64,000 bases of DNA, from NCBI GenBank assembly GCA_039000515.1, contig JBCFYV010011164.1, positions 42,683,989-42,747,988 of the forward strand, written 5' to 3'. This stretch comes from Timema cristinae. Taxonomy: Eukaryota > Arthropoda > Insecta > Phasmatodea > Timematidae. Every line of letters begins with the position of its first letter. Within the stretch, counting starts at the first letter, position 1. Positions 1-10,925 of the stretch are shown piece after piece. The notes under the pieces are model-generated. The model searched no databases. It had not been told where the DNA came from and saw only the letters and a list, made by a program, of their open reading frames with translations. Position numbers and translations under genes: made by a program.

Positions 1-2
1 TT

Positions 3-2396
3 TACTTTCGCACTCCTGAACAACCCCTCTATAGCATCCTTGGTCTCAAATGGAAGCCTGACAGTGATGCATTTTCGTATAAGATTGATATAGTTCAACA
101 AGTCCCGACTAAACGTTCAGTACTCTCCGCTATAGCTCAAATTTACGACCCGTGTGGTTGGTTGACACCAATAGTATTTTGGGCCAAATCATTGATGCAA
201 CTTCTATGGACACTAGGACTATCTTGGGATGAGCCTCTACCCGCAGATATTTCTGCAAAATGGGTAAGGTTTCTGGAAGAGCTTCCAGCCTTAGAAAACC
301 TCAGCATACCTCGGTATCTCTCTCTCTACTCCACTGTTGATGTCCAATTACATGGATTCTCAGATGCATCTGAGCAAGGTTATGCAGCAGCCATCTATCT
401 CAGATGTGTGATTCAAAACTCCGAGGTCAAAGTAAATTTGCTTATTGCAAAATCTCGTGTCGCACCTCTGAAACGGATTTCGTTACCCCGTCTTGAATTA
501 TGTGGAGCTCATTTACTTTCAAAATTAATGCAATACTGTAGAAGCATCATATCATCTCATTACCACATAAATTCAGTTACCGCTTGGACAGACTCAACCA
601 TTGTACTTGCATGGATACACACTCCACCATACCGTCTCAAGGTATACGTTGCTAATCGGGTTTCTCAAATACAAGAAATGACACCTCCAGAAGTATGGGC
701 TCATGTCCCTACCAATCAAAATCCAAGTGACGTGGCCTCCCGTGGTGTATCACCTCCCCTGCTCTCAAACCACCCTTTGTGGTGGACAGGCCCACCTTGG
801 TTAGCAGCATCCAGCACACAATGGCCTCCACTTTACTGTTCATCTTCAGAATCACATAATCTCCTAGAAACGAAACCCCAACCATTAAACATACTTATCT
901 CGACACATAAAGAAGACTGGGATTTACTATTTCGATTTTCATCGTGGTTCATTCTACAGAGAGTTGTTGCCTATATACTACGATTCATCTGTAAACTCAG
1001 AAAAGAAGACATTTGTTCTGGGCCTCTCACTCCTAGAGAATTAGAAAGGGCCACTCTTTTAATTGTGAAATTAATCCAAACTAATCATTTCGAGGAAGAT
1101 ATCAATTTTCTCAAACTCGGCAAAAGTTGTAAACCACGATTACAACGTTTAGCACCGTTTCTGGATTCTGAGGGATTACTCCGTGTCGGAGGTAGACTCA
1201 AACAATCGCAGTTGCCATACTCAGCTAAACACCCCTTAATTTTACCCAAAAAACATCATATTACCTATATGATAATAGATTATTATCACCACAAGCACCT
1301 ACATGCAGGCCCACAACTATTGCAATCCATAATATCCCAAGTCTATTGGATTATCTCGGCTAGGAGCATTGTCAGATCTCGCATTTTTAAATGCATAAGA
1401 TGTTTCCGATGCAAGCCAACCAACACAGCCCCCTTAATGGGAGATCTACCCGAAGCTCGTATCACTGCCTCACGACCTTTTCTTAAGACAGGAGTGGATT
1501 ATGCAGGTCCTTTCACAATTAAGTTACATACGTTACGGCGATCGCAACCGATAAAGGCATACCTGTGTGTATTTATTTGTTTCACCACCAAAGCGGTACA
1601 TCTTGAAGTTGCAACAGATCTCTCTACAAACGCTTTTATTGCTGCACTAACTCGCTTCGTGTCTCGCCGCGGGTTATGCTCAGACATTTATTCTGACTGT
1701 GGCACCAACTTCGTGGGAGCTTCTACTCAATTGAAGAAAATAAGAACAGGATTCCTTAAAGAAAAGAAGAATCAAGATCAAATTGACCGATTTGCCGCAG
1801 AAAATGGGATCAAGTTTCACTTCCTACCTCCTGCCTCGCCACACCAAGGTGGACTCTGGGAAAGCGCTGTTAAGAGTGCTAAACACCATCTAACCAGAGT
1901 TATTGGCAGCCAAATATTGACATTGGAAGAATTTATTACACTCACCACCAAAGTTGAAGCTATGCTCAACTCCCGCCCCCTTACAACATTGTCTTCAGAT
2001 CCGTCAGAGATTGATGCACTTACCCCGGGACATTTTCTCATTGGAAACTCTCTCACGGCTCTCCCTGAGTCGCAATTAGAAGAAATTCCTCTCAATCGTC
2101 TCAAGAGATGGCAGATAATTCAGGCCCTTTCACAACGATTTTGGTCAAGATGGCACCGGGAGTATCTCCATAATTTACAACAACGAATCAAATGGAATAC
2201 TCAAAATAATAACCTCAAGAATGGAGACCTTGTAGTAATACATGATTCGGGTTCACCCCCCCTTGCTTGGCCTCTTGGGCGAATAGTTTCAACGTCTCCA
2301 GGTCCTGACGGCGTGGCACGAGTAGTAACTCTACGTACATCAAGAGGATCCCTTACTCGGCCTGCGGTAAAGGTGTACCCTTTACCTAGTAATTAG
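3..2396 (+). CDS. pol: BEL/Pao pol, C-terminal part: RNase H, integrase and C-terminal domain (cut by window edge)
   Basis: The frame is open from base 3 to the TAG at 2394-2396 and enters from upstream of the window, so no start codon is assigned. In order it shows the Pao connection motif YDPCGWLTP (about base 145), an RNase H-like segment with HGFSDASEQGY and DSTIVLAW, an integrase zinc-binding HHCC region (HHHKHLHAG with a downstream CIRCFRC), and an integrase catalytic core. The core residues are D in GVDYAGPF, D in YSDCGTNF and E in LWESAVKSA. The frame closes with the Pao-type C-terminal domain (WPLGRIV, then LTRPAVKVYPLP). It would process the element's RNA and insert its cDNA. Unlike the copy at 24 kb, this one has no frameshift. 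The 3' LTR follows 60 bp downstream. Confidence 0.93.
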   Translation, partial: YFRTPEQPLYSILGLKWKPDSDAFSYKIDIVQQVPTKRSVLSAIAQIYDPCGWLTPIVFWAKSLMQLLWTLGLSWDEPLPADISAKWVRFLEELPALENLSIPRYLSLYSTVDVQLHGFSDASEQGYAAAIYLRCVIQNSEVKVNLLIAKSRVAPLKRISLPRLELCGAHLLSKLMQYCRSIISSHYHINSVTAWTDSTIVLAWIHTPPYRLKVYVANRVSQIQEMTPPEVWAHVPTNQNPSDVASRGVSPPLLSNHPLWWTGPPWLAASSTQWPPLYCSSSESHNLLETKPQPLNILISTHKEDWDLLFRFSSWFILQRVVAYILRFICKLRKEDICSGPLTPRELERATLLIVKLIQTNHFEEDINFLKLGKSCKPRLQRLAPFLDSEGLLRVGGRLKQSQLPYSAKHPLILPKKHHITYMIIDYYHHKHLHAGPQLLQSIISQVYWIISARSIVRSRIFKCIRCFRCKPTNTAPLMGDLPEARITASRPFLKTGVDYAGPFTIKLHTLRRSQPIKAYLCVFICFTTKAVHLEVATDLSTNAFIAALTRFVSRRGLCSDIYSDCGTNFVGASTQLKKIRTGFLKEKKNQDQIDRFAAENGIKFHFLPPASPHQGGLWESAVKSAKHHLTRVIGSQILTLEEFITLTTKVEAMLNSRPLTTLSSDPSEIDALTPGHFLIGNSLTALPESQLEEIPLNRLKRWQIIQALSQRFWSRWHREYLHNLQQRIKWNTQNNNLKNGDLVVIHDSGSPPLAWPLGRIVSTSPGPDGVARVVTLRTSRGSLTRPAVKVYPLPSN

Positions 2397-2448
2397 GACT
2401 CATTGTGTTCTGTGTATCTTCCTTATTCTTGAACCTGAATGGTTCAAC

Positions 2449-2458
2449 GGGGGGAGGA
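2449..2458 (+). promoter_or_regulatory. Polypurine tract of BEL/Pao copy 1
   Basis: The ten-purine run GGGGGGAGGA lies immediately before the TG that opens the LTR. This is the expected position of the plus-strand primer in an LTR retrotransposon. The same tract is at 26408-26417 in the second copy. Confidence 0.85.
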
Positions 2459-2952
2459 TGTTTAGTGTTTATTTCTTTATATTTATTATTTATTATAACC
2501 TTCATTATTTTTTACTTAATTAAATATTTCTTATATTCATTATTAATTAGATAACTATCATTTTTGGTCTACCGCCCTTTCTTTAATTAATTATGTTTTG
2601 TAAGGGTGGTACAATTGCTTTCTCGTGTTTTTACGCGCGTTTCCCTGTTAGTCCGCAAAGTGTTTCTCTAAATGGTGGACGTGTGTCACCACCGCGGCTC
2701 ACAGTTCTCGTCGCTATAATTCAGTATCACTTATTTTAATAACCCGTATTTCTCTGACATAATTATGTGTGTGTGAAGTGAACAACAAATAAAGACGTGT
2801 GGTTGATTCATCAAGATCATCCCATCACAACCCCAGGTAGGCCTACTTGGGTTACTGCACCACCGGATCTTCAGCATCAGGTAGGGTCTCACCATGTCTC
2901 TTACGCCCACATTAAATAATAATTAACTCTCTCACTCAATCAATTCAAAACA
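2459..2952 (+). repeat. BEL/Pao 3' LTR, copy 1 (494 bp)
   Basis: The sequence opens with TGTTTAGTG and closes with CAAAACA, giving TG...CA ends. It matches the 5' LTR at 19837-20330 in length and, as far as I can read, in sequence, so the insertion is young. An AATAAA at 2788-2793 could serve as the polyadenylation signal. GTATG (2953-2957) follows and equals the base pentamer in front of the 5' LTR at 19832-19836. Confidence 0.93.
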
Positions 2953-3080
2953 GTATGAATGTTGTTGAAGCGAAGGGAGTATGTAAGGCTAGGGAACTGT
3001 GGAGAAAGTTAATGAGGTTGGATTAAGTATCAAGTTGTTTTTAAGCTGTATGCCCAGTTTCTTGCCTAACCCGTGATGGA
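2953..3080 (+). repeat. Interspersed repeat segment, inverted partner of 9525-9640
   Basis: The flank just after the LTR (AAGCGAAGGGAGTATGTAAG, then CAGTTTCTTGCCTAACCC) reappears in reverse complement at about 9525-9640 with modest divergence. The BEL element inserted into one member of this repeat: the left half of the same repeat lies before the 5' LTR, around 19790-19836. No coding signal is seen. The second copy of the pair is at 26911-27040 and 33485-33605. Confidence 0.6.
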
Positions 3081-3202
3081 ATGATGTGATTTGGTATGTA
3101 TTAATTTACGAGGTTTGTTCGTCTTGTCTATAATACAAAGATTACATATACGTTGGATTATACCACAACTTCTAAAGACAAGCTATTAGATAGGTACTCT
3201 AA

Positions 3203-4070
3203 GCATTAGCGTCGTTAGTGGGGAGGCCGGGGTGACAATAATTCAATAATCTACCATACATGATACATTTTAGTTAGTTGGACTGTAAAAATGGAATAAA
3301 GTAACTTCTACATTACACACAAAAAATTCAATTCACAACCGACTTGACTCGATAAATAAACAATAATAGGGTCTACAACATATTATAATTTGTTTTCAAA
3401 TGTGGAGCATCCTGTTTGGGAGCGTCTGGTTTTACCCAACTCATCTTGCGAGGCAGAGAGAAGTTTCAGCTCTATCACACAGCTGAAGAGATATCTTTGT
3501 TTCCCACTAACTCAAAAGAGACCGAACCACATTGACCTCTGCCATGTTCACAATTACATCTTGGACTGAATTTATATTAGTAAAGTTGCTGCAACACTGG
3601 TATCTAGGTCTGAATTAAGGATAAGGACTTTTGGACCAGTTTTATCCTAATGTTAATATCTTGTGTTATTTTTTATTTGTTTTCTTTGTCATTGAATTGC
3701 ATTTTTACTGTATTAAGGACATAACTATGTACTCGATATAAGAAAACTTGGTGACCTGCCATATTTGTATTATGGCTTTAAATTCAGGAAAGGTCTTTTG
3801 TACCATTTCCATCCTAATGACACTGTTAATTTTTTTTTTATTGTGTATTTCTTCTCTTTACTATTAAATAAGATTCTTTATAAATTTATAATGTTTTGTG
3901 GGTTTCGACATTATTCCTTTTTTACAATAATTATTAGATTTTGCCTGCATTATGTATTTTAGTGTGACGATGTACCAAAACAAAGTAACAATAACATTAG
4001 TTTTCAATAAAAAAATTATGCCCCTCCTCCCCTCAATAAATGTATAAATGTATAGCTAACGACGCCAACG
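3203..4070. mobile_element. Candidate hAT element with short imperfect TIRs (copy 1)
   Basis: GCATTAGCGTCGTTAG (3203-3218) is mirrored by CTAACGACGCCAACG (4056-4070) as a 15-bp imperfect inverted repeat. CTCTAA flanks both ends (3197-3202 and 4071-4076), consistent with part of an 8-bp duplication. Inside is a hAT C-terminal reading frame at 3426-3569. The rest is AT-rich without open frames, so this is a remnant. The ends are only moderately certain. The second copy is at 27159-28029. Confidence 0.55.
3426..3569 (+). pseudogene. hAT transposase C-terminal dimerisation remnant (copy 1)
   Basis: This is a 47-codon segment ending in TGA at 3567-3569. It carries LPNSSCEAERSFSSITQLKR and then NHIDLCHVHNYI, the pattern of the hAT C-terminal dimerisation region (small-residue, S/C-ER-FS, LK..LR, L..LL.IH). 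The catalytic part is missing upstream, so no active enzyme is encoded. In copy 2 (27382-27527) two extra T bases in a T-run break this frame. Confidence 0.75.
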
Positions 4071-4076
4071 CTCTAA

Positions 4077-4877
4077 AGACCTAATTCCTAATTGTGACCT
4101 ATAATTATTTGAAATAAGAATCACTATCTATAGCTTATAATTATAAACTTCTTAAATGTGCGCAATACATTTTTATTGTGAAATTACCTTAAAGTTTAAG
4201 CAAAAAAACATTCATTTAATCATGACTTCATTACACGGTTATCAATGTAAAAAATATATCATATAATGTTTTTTTTACTTTACCGGTTAATTTATAACTA
4301 TTTTTACCATATTTGGCCAAGTTTAATATTAAAATATTTATTTCTAATATATTTTAAGTAGATTCCATTCCTTTTACTTCTAGTTTTATGTTATACGCAT
4401 TCTATAATTATTTCTAAAACTAATGTATTTGGTTAGTTTACCTCATTGTGTTTCTACAGCTCCTTATTTTACTATATGCTTAGTGATGACTGGATTTGTT
4501 TTTTTTTAAAAGGAAGTATTTTTGTTAGGTTAAGTTATTGTCTTTGATAAAAATGACGTGAATAAATTTATTTGTTTTCAAATGAAATAATAAAAAAACT
4601 AAGTTAACAAAATATGTAAGTATACATTATTTAAATAGAAAAAACTTCTAACAAGTAGTGTACACTGATTTATTTGAAAATTTTACATGTATGCCCACCA
4701 TATTGATGTAGCCTAAACATTAAAATTTGGCCAAATATCGAATGCAATATTTAGTATTTCTTAATACTAAAAAAAATAAAATACAAAATACAAACATTTT
4801 ATTCAAACTTGTGTTGAAATTTACTTAAATCAAACCTACTTACTAGGCTAGGCCAGGTCTACTTTGATCATGTTGAC
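4077..4877. other. AT-rich stretch, nothing assigned
   Basis: No credible coding frame, RNA gene or complete repeat was recognised. The stretch has T- and A-runs and scattered TTGGCCAAAT-like motifs near 4313 and 4728. The same sequence recurs in copy 2. Confidence 0.5.
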
Positions 4878-4880
4878 TTA

Positions 4881-5206
4881 GGTGTCCGAATAATCCATTC
4901 ATAAGCCCTTTGGAGTCAAGTGGGGATAGTATGAAGCGACAGTGAGATTCTTACTTTTTTTTTCCAATATCAAACTAATATAAATATGTTTTCTGGCACC
5001 TAGGGATAGGCTACATGATACAAGTTTCCGATTATAACAAAATAAACCTTGTCAAAAAATTCCAAACTGTAAAAGATTAAAAAAAAATGCCAAAACTTAC
5101 CTAAATGACCAGGTAGCGTTCCCCCATATACTGTAGCATTGTGCGGAACGTAAGGATCCTTGCACTAACAAAACTTTCTTTGAACAGTTCATTCAGTTCG
5201 GACACC
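4881..5206. mobile_element. MITE with TTA target duplication (copy 1)
   Basis: A perfect 10-bp inverted repeat, GGTGTCCGAA (4881-4890) and TTCGGACACC (5197-5206), is flanked on both sides by TTA (4878-4880 and 5207-5209). A 3-bp TTA duplication suits the PIF/Harbinger type, but no coding sequence confirms the superfamily. The second copy is at 28840-29166. Confidence 0.65.
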
Positions 5207-5209
5207 TTA

Positions 5210-7700
5210 GATTATAGCCCAATAGCGATTTAATATATTTATTGATACGCAGAAAGCGTCCACAAGCATTAGCCCTACAGTTTTATTTTTTTAAAGTAAT
5301 AGACCTAAATTTTGTAAACGATTAACTAACTTATTGTTTTATTAACTTTATTTTAAATAAAACTTTGAATGTCCTCCAACAAACAACATGAAGCAGATCA
5401 TCACACATCTCAACTGCACTATGCATGAGCAGATCACTAAACATTTAAACCGAGTAAGAAACCTTTAGGATATGATAATATAAATATTGATGCAAAATAT
5501 TAATGATATTTTCACTAAAAAACCCACCTGCACCTAACTTAACCCTTCTTATGTGAATAAATATAAAATATTTAGCTTTACACAACCTTTCATGTGTGAA
5601 TAAACACTAATTTTGTAAAACAAGATTCTATAGAACCATGGTTAAAAATTCCCATTAACTTGGATGAGTTTTCTAAGAATTTTTTTAACAATTTAGAATT
5701 TTTTCATCACATTTGTTTTGCTACCCCTTAATCAGAAACTTCAAAATCTGGTTGTTTGTATAGGTACTATAAAACATAAAATTTCTCGGAATTGACAAAG
5801 AAAAATTAAAGGATCCTGCCTTTGGATCATACTGTAGCCACCAAGTGCACTTGGAAATTGCATTGACCTTGATTTAAAGAGCAGACATCATTATTGATAG
5901 TGTCTGAATTATCTTTCAAGTGTACTGATGCTACCCTTAGGCCTACACCACACTTAACTAAAGAGTAAATATAATTTGCCCTTTATCATAGACTTTAGTT
6001 AAAAAGCCCATTTTAATGGAATAAATAAACATAATTTTTTAAACCATAGCTAATTGCTGTGTTCTTTGTTCACTTCCATGTATTAGGTATTCCCACTATT
6101 ACATTTATTTTAGTAGTGGGAAAATCTATTTTTAAAGGAAATGCATGTTTAGTTTTAGTAAGATGTAGGCATATATTACCGGTAGCAAAGTTAAAAATAA
6201 TAAATTTCTTAGCACCTCTTATTACCCATCTGGGTTGTACATAATAATTTTTAAAGTACAATATATTATTGATAGGCTAAAAGTGGATTAATGCCCGGGA
6301 AAATAATCGTTTACATATGATCACCCTAAACTGAAAAACTTTAAACTCCAGAAATGTAAACTTTATTGGGTGTGTGGGGTGAAGTAGGGGGAGAGGGGGT
6401 GTAACAACAACACAACAAATTAATTCTTCTTAGAAACAAGATATCGGCGACCATATTGTCTCCCAAACTAAATTTATTGATTTATAAATACACAAAAACC
6501 TTTTAATATGACCAGACACATGGAAGCTTAGATAGTTTACAGGCTATCATAATACTAAACTAAGTGAATACTTAAGTATTATGGTGCCGAATTGGAAATA
6601 TTCCATTATTTATAATATTTATGTTCTTCTGTATTTTAGATAAGTAGGTCTACAGTTTAAATGTTCTTATCAGACCTATTGAAAATTTACAAACAATCTT
6701 AATATCTTGGTATTATTCTACTATCCATGTTATAATTGTGTGTGTCTATACTAATAAAAAGGTTTTTATTGTAATACAACTAATAACAAGTATCTGCGAT
6801 CACACAGTTGCATACCATTCTCAAAATAGTAATGCTATCTTTAGTGCTTATCTATATGCATGAATAAAATACAATTAGTAAATTATGACAATCTTGATAT
6901 GGAAATTAGAACGAACATTAAACCTACATTGTTAGCGGCACAGTCTTAAGATGTCAAGTTTTTTTGGGTAGGCTTGTTGGTAATGGAGAGATCAGAGTTA
7001 AAATAACCACCTGGTGCACCTACGGTAGTTTTTTAAAAGTTTCCCCCCCCCCCACTCTCCTTCAACCTAAAATTTGCTATAAATCATCCCTATTTCATTG
7101 GTGTAATATGTGTGGATAGTTCAGATAGATACAGTATACACTTAAGTGTAATGTTAATATAACATAAGAAAAAAGCTGTGATCAATAATCACTTATGCGA
7201 ATAACTCAAACTGGTAGAAAAACGTGATGCTAAAAAAAAAAGCACTAAATATAAAATTAAAATAATTTACTGTAAAAATGTGAATAAAATAGAGTTCAGA
7301 AATTTATATGTTTTGAAAACAAATTATCCACATAAATGGTATTTTATCAGATAAAACTTATTAGGTTTGAGGTATCTCTAGCTTAAACTTATTGGAGCTA
7401 TGAGATAAAATCTGATAATAGACCATGATGGCTTAGTGTTTATGAAACATAGTCTATTGCACACAATAAGCGAGCGGAATTAATGTGCTAAATAACTTTT
7501 GTGTTCCACTAAGGGAATCCTAATAATTTCCTTCTGATACATTAGATAAACTTTAATGTTAAATCATCCTTATGTTGGAATTCGTTGCATTATATTAAGT
7601 TGCGCATGCTTTCAGAATAAGAGCTTTGACCCTGTATGCCGTTCTTCATCACTTTAGTCATCCTATATCCTTATTTAATTATAAATAACCTTATCTGACA
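5210..7700. other. AT-rich intergenic DNA, nothing assigned
   Basis: No coding frame with recognisable content was found; the short frames near 6059-6261 overlap on both strands and look random. Visible features are a small hairpin at about 6089-6121 (TTCCCACTA pairing with TAGTGGGAA), a G-rich tract near 6362-6400, and a C-run near 7041-7053 whose length differs between the two copies. Confidence 0.5.
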
Positions 7701-7715
7701 GCTCTACTCACATGT

Positions 7716-8270
7716 ATTAACTCGCCAAACCGGATGATCTGCAGGCCCACATGTTGAACAGCTGTCACTTTTGGCACTCACAACTTTGGTTTTTTAACTA
7801 TTTTTATTATATTTTAACTTTGAACTTTTTATGGCATTATGAAATCAACTATTTGGATGTTTATTTTTTAATGATAGAAACTTTGCAGTTCAGATAAAAA
7901 TTATTTATAAACAGACGCTTCTAAAAAGTTGTCTTTTCTTTATAAATCAAGATGTTGAACTGGACAAGATGGACAGTTGATGACGTCAATGCAATCCATA
8001 TTCATGCAATTTTGTTTAAAAAAAACTTTTTAATACATAACTATTATTTTGCATTGCTTTTTCTCTAAGTTATAAAAAAAAGGTTTATGTTATAATTTAT
8101 GATGGCCACTTCTAGGAAGATGAAAGTGTGGATTGAATACTATCTAATTAATTATTTTATCGATGTAATATTATTTAATTTATTATTTAAAGCACTATAA
8201 TATTGGTTGTGGCCACAAGCATGAAAAAAAAAAATATAATAGTTCAATTTTATTTTGGCTCTTTCACTTA
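7716..8270. repeat. ~0.5-kb dispersed repeat, member 1
   Basis: The segment begins near AACCGGATGATCTGCA and runs through ATCAAGATG and TTAATTATTTTAT blocks to a TTTTATT-rich end. A diverged relative with the same order of blocks lies at 37840-38330, just downstream of the host-like gene, and its first ~60 bp also recur at 39205-39270. The type of element is unknown. Confidence 0.55.
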
Positions 8271-8339
8271 GTTAAGCCAATACTATAGAAACCTTAAAAG
8301 CTCATCTCATTCTTGATTAACTTGGAAATTATATACAAG

Positions 8340-8820
8340 ACTAGATAGCTGTTGCCCGCGGCTTTGCTCGCGTGGAAGTTGATTATATACAAATACAAAA
8401 ATATACATATGTATTTACAGATTAATTTAAAATATTACGTTACGTTGATGACCATAACTTGACCTCAGATCAAAAATAATGCAAGTCCGATACAAACTTT
8501 CACCCCCTTTTTCATCCCTTATTAAATAAAATTTCCAAAATTCCTGAAACACGTATTTATTTGTTTTATGTCAATAACCGAAATACAAAATTTTGTTTAT
8601 GTAACTTTCAAAATGACGGACTTTCAACATTTTCATACATATTATCATCCCCTATTTTGACCCCTTTGTGGTGGAATTTTCTAAAATACTTTCTTAGTGG
8701 GTGCCTACATAACAAAATGAATATACAGTCCGAATTTCATGCTTGTAGCCTTGATAGTTTGCGCTCGGCGATGATGAATCAGTCAGTCAGTCAGGACATG
8801 TTATTTTATAAGTATAGATC
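8340..8820 (+). repeat. Ancient interspersed repeat with GC-rich 5' box and GTCAGTCAGTCAGGAC 3' box
   Basis: The block starts near GTTGCCCGCGGCTTTGCTCG and ends near GTCAGTCAGTCAGGACATG and TATAAGTATAGAT. Blocks of this kind, with a GCCCGCGGC head and a CAGTCAGTCAG tail, are familiar as old dispersed repeats in arthropod genomes; I cannot assign the class. The open frame at 8561-8890 lies inside it and is not considered a gene. The copy at about 32306-32790 differs by a local change near 32592-32606. Confidence 0.55.
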
Positions 8821-8834
8821 ACACTCAAACCAGA

Positions 8835-9230
8835 AAATATCCAATTTTAAAAATTTGCTGAGGAAAGACCACTTCAAATATCTTCTATAGCCGTATAATT
8901 TTTGGCAAAAAATCAGGCGAAGAACACTTTAAATAGCTCTTAGGGCACTCCAAAAAATTTTAAAAAAAAGGTGAGGGCCACTTCAAATATATTCTAAAGA
9001 ATTTAATTTATAAACATAATTCTGGTGAGAAATTCTGAAAATACTTTTAGAAGCATCAACATTTTCAAAAATTTGCTGAAGGAGGACTACTTCGAATAGC
9101 CTCTAGGAGTATCCAAATTTCAAAGATTTTGGGTAGAGAATTATTCTAAATAGCTGTTAAAAGAGTGTAATTTTCAAAAAAAAATTCAGACAAGTATTAC
9201 TACAAATAGCTTCTAGGAATATCAAATTTT
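8835..9230. repeat. Decayed tandem repeat, ~56-bp unit, about seven units (copy 1)
   Basis: Successive units share the order: short A/T block with TTTTCAAA, then GAGGAAGACC-like, then ACTTCAAATAGCT-like, then CTAGGAGTATC-like. Examples are CCACTTCAAATATCTTCTA, CACTTTAAATAGCTCTTAG, CTACTTCGAATAGCCTCTAG and TACTACAAATAGCTTCTAG. Divergence between units is high, so the array is old. It is repeated at about 32806-33201. Confidence 0.7.
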
Positions 9231-9524
9231 CTAACATTAAATGGGGAGCAGTATGGTAGAAAGTCCCTAAAAAACTTATTACTTCCTTCCCCTCCCTCCT
9301 TGTATACAAATAAAGTTCCACCACTACTGCATAAAATAACAATGTTGATATTTCTTAGGATTTAATAATAAGTCTTACTTAACATCAAGTCACAAACTTA
9401 TGATTTTGAACACCCCCCCCCCTCTTGCACCCCACTACCACCACCACAATTAAATTCTCTCCACACCTATTGCCTTGTATATAATTTATCAAAGCTTTTA
9501 GTTACTTACATAACTAATCACACT

Positions 9525-9640
9525 GTTCCCTTAGGGGTTAGGCAAGAAACTGTGCATGTAGCTCAAAAACCACTCCGTACTTAATCCCTCCACACTTCCC
9601 TATCCTTACATACTCCCTTCGCTTCAACTACATCCATTCA
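9525..9640 (-). repeat. Inverted partner of 2953-3080
   Basis: Reverse complement of the segment that follows the BEL/Pao 3' LTR: GGGTTAGGCAAGAAACTG here against CAGTTTCTTGCCTAACCC there, and CATACTCCCTTCGCTTCAAC against the matching GAAGCGAAGGGAGTATG. The two may be arms of a larger element or two opposite insertions of one family. Confidence 0.6.
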
Positions 9641-9954
9641 CCGAGTCATACATTCTCTTAAATTTGCCAATTCATGAACACATCTTCTTCTGTACTACTC
9701 TCTAGTATATATTTTGTACTGTACTTGTATGTGTTGTACCTTTGAGAATTGAATGGAGGAGGGGATGGGGTTTAATGGAATGCCTAACTTGGCAATTTTA
9801 GTGCACTTTTTGTAGTTATAATAATAAATAGTTGTGTTTGTCAATATTATAACATGTTTTTAATTTTTAATAATATTATTACAGGCATGAAAAAATCACA
9901 TTGGCAATAAAAGTTAATGTTTTTATAAATTACATTTTTATTCACATTCCAACC

Positions 9955-10925
9955 TTAGGTTAATAGATTATGCAGAATATCAATTTCAATAAACTTTCAT
10001 CTATTAAATTTAGCTATAGCTGTTTCCACAAAAACACTATGAATCTTATGTCCTAACTTAAAAATTTTATTCATTATGAATCAATTTTGGTTAATGCTAA
10101 TTTGCCAATCTGAAAGTTTATATACAGGTGTCCCAAAAGTCTCCATACAAAGGGAAATACGCAACCAACCTTTGGAACGGCTGCTTCGGTCTCCGGACCT
10201 CATGCCCCTTGATTTTTACCTGCGAGGACATTTGAAGGCCATCGTCTACCAGGTGAGAACCAGGGATCAGGGATATGCTTCATCTGAAGGCTCGCTTCAT
10301 CGATACCTGCACTCATGTGATGCCAGATATCTTGCAAAATGCTCGGCAAAACTGGCATGACTGTGTTGATCTGTGTCTGACACAGGAGGGCCACCACATT
10401 TAGAACATTTTGTAACACAACTGAGTAAAGTCGGTTTTCCCTATGTATGAAGGTTTTTGGGACACCCTCAATTTAAAGTAAACAACTTAAGTTCAAGAAA
10501 ATGTTATCAGGACAAAATCGGATCAAAGAACAGTGTAAATAGTTCCTTCCTATTGCTAGCCAGCAAACATATATTAACATATATATTAGAAAAATTAGCA
10601 TATATTATAAATTAGAAAAAATTATAATATACATATATATATATTTAAAAAAAATTAACATATACAATATATTAGAAAAAAATAGCATATGTTTGTTGGC
10701 TAGCACTAGGAACTTTGATCCAATTTTATACTGAAACAATTTTGTTGAACTTAAGTTTTTATTGAAATATATCAACTCTCGGATTGGCAAGTTATCATTG
10801 ACCAAATTGGATTTAAAATGAATAACATTTTTAAGTTAGGACAAAAGATTCATAGTCTTTGTGGAAAAGCTATATTTAAATCTAATATATCATATACAGA
10901 TGAAATAAATATTGATTAGGTTCAG
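9955..10925. mobile_element. Foldback (long inverted repeat) element with MITE insertion (copy 1)
   Basis: The left arm (TCCACAAAAACACTATGAATC ... CCTAACTTAAAAA ... TTGCCAATC) is mirrored on the right at about 10740-10905 (GGATTGGCAA ... TTTTTAAGTTAGGAC ... GATTCATAG ... GTGGAAAAGC). The inner arms also pair (GCTAGCCAGCAAACATAT against ATATGTTTGTTGGCTAGC). The centre at about 10580-10680 is nearly pure A/T. The arms are moderately diverged. Arm ends are approximate. The second copy is at about 33925-34896. Confidence 0.72.
10125..10470. mobile_element. Tc1/mariner-like MITE inside the left arm of the foldback element (copy 1)
   Basis: CAGGTGTCCCAAAAGTCTCC (10125) and AAGGTTTTTGGGACACCCTC (ending 10469) form imperfect terminal inverted repeats. 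In the second copy the left end reads CAGGGTGTCCC. Inside is a short coding relic with SPDLMPLDFYLRGHLK, the segment around the third catalytic region of insect Tc1/mariner-type transposases (usual form SPDLTPLDFFLWG). The foldback arm resumes on both sides, so this element inserted later. The second copy is at 34095-34440. Confidence 0.75.

Noticed and set aside
4497..4512. Retropseudogene poly(A) or poly(T) tails in the AT-rich stretches
   Set aside because: Homopolymer runs are frequent throughout and not linked to coding relics or target duplications.
8340..8820. Penelope-like element with hammerhead ribozyme
   Set aside because: No CTGATGA...GAAA hammerhead core could be found; only general repeat features.
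8561..8890. 109-codon reading frame as a gene (also at 32534-32860)
   Set aside because: It lies inside an ancient interspersed repeat, and its similarity between the two places comes from the large duplication, not from selection.
10076..10360. 94-codon reading frame as a gene
   Set aside because: It is a Tc1/mariner-type transposase fragment inside a short MITE and runs across the MITE boundary.
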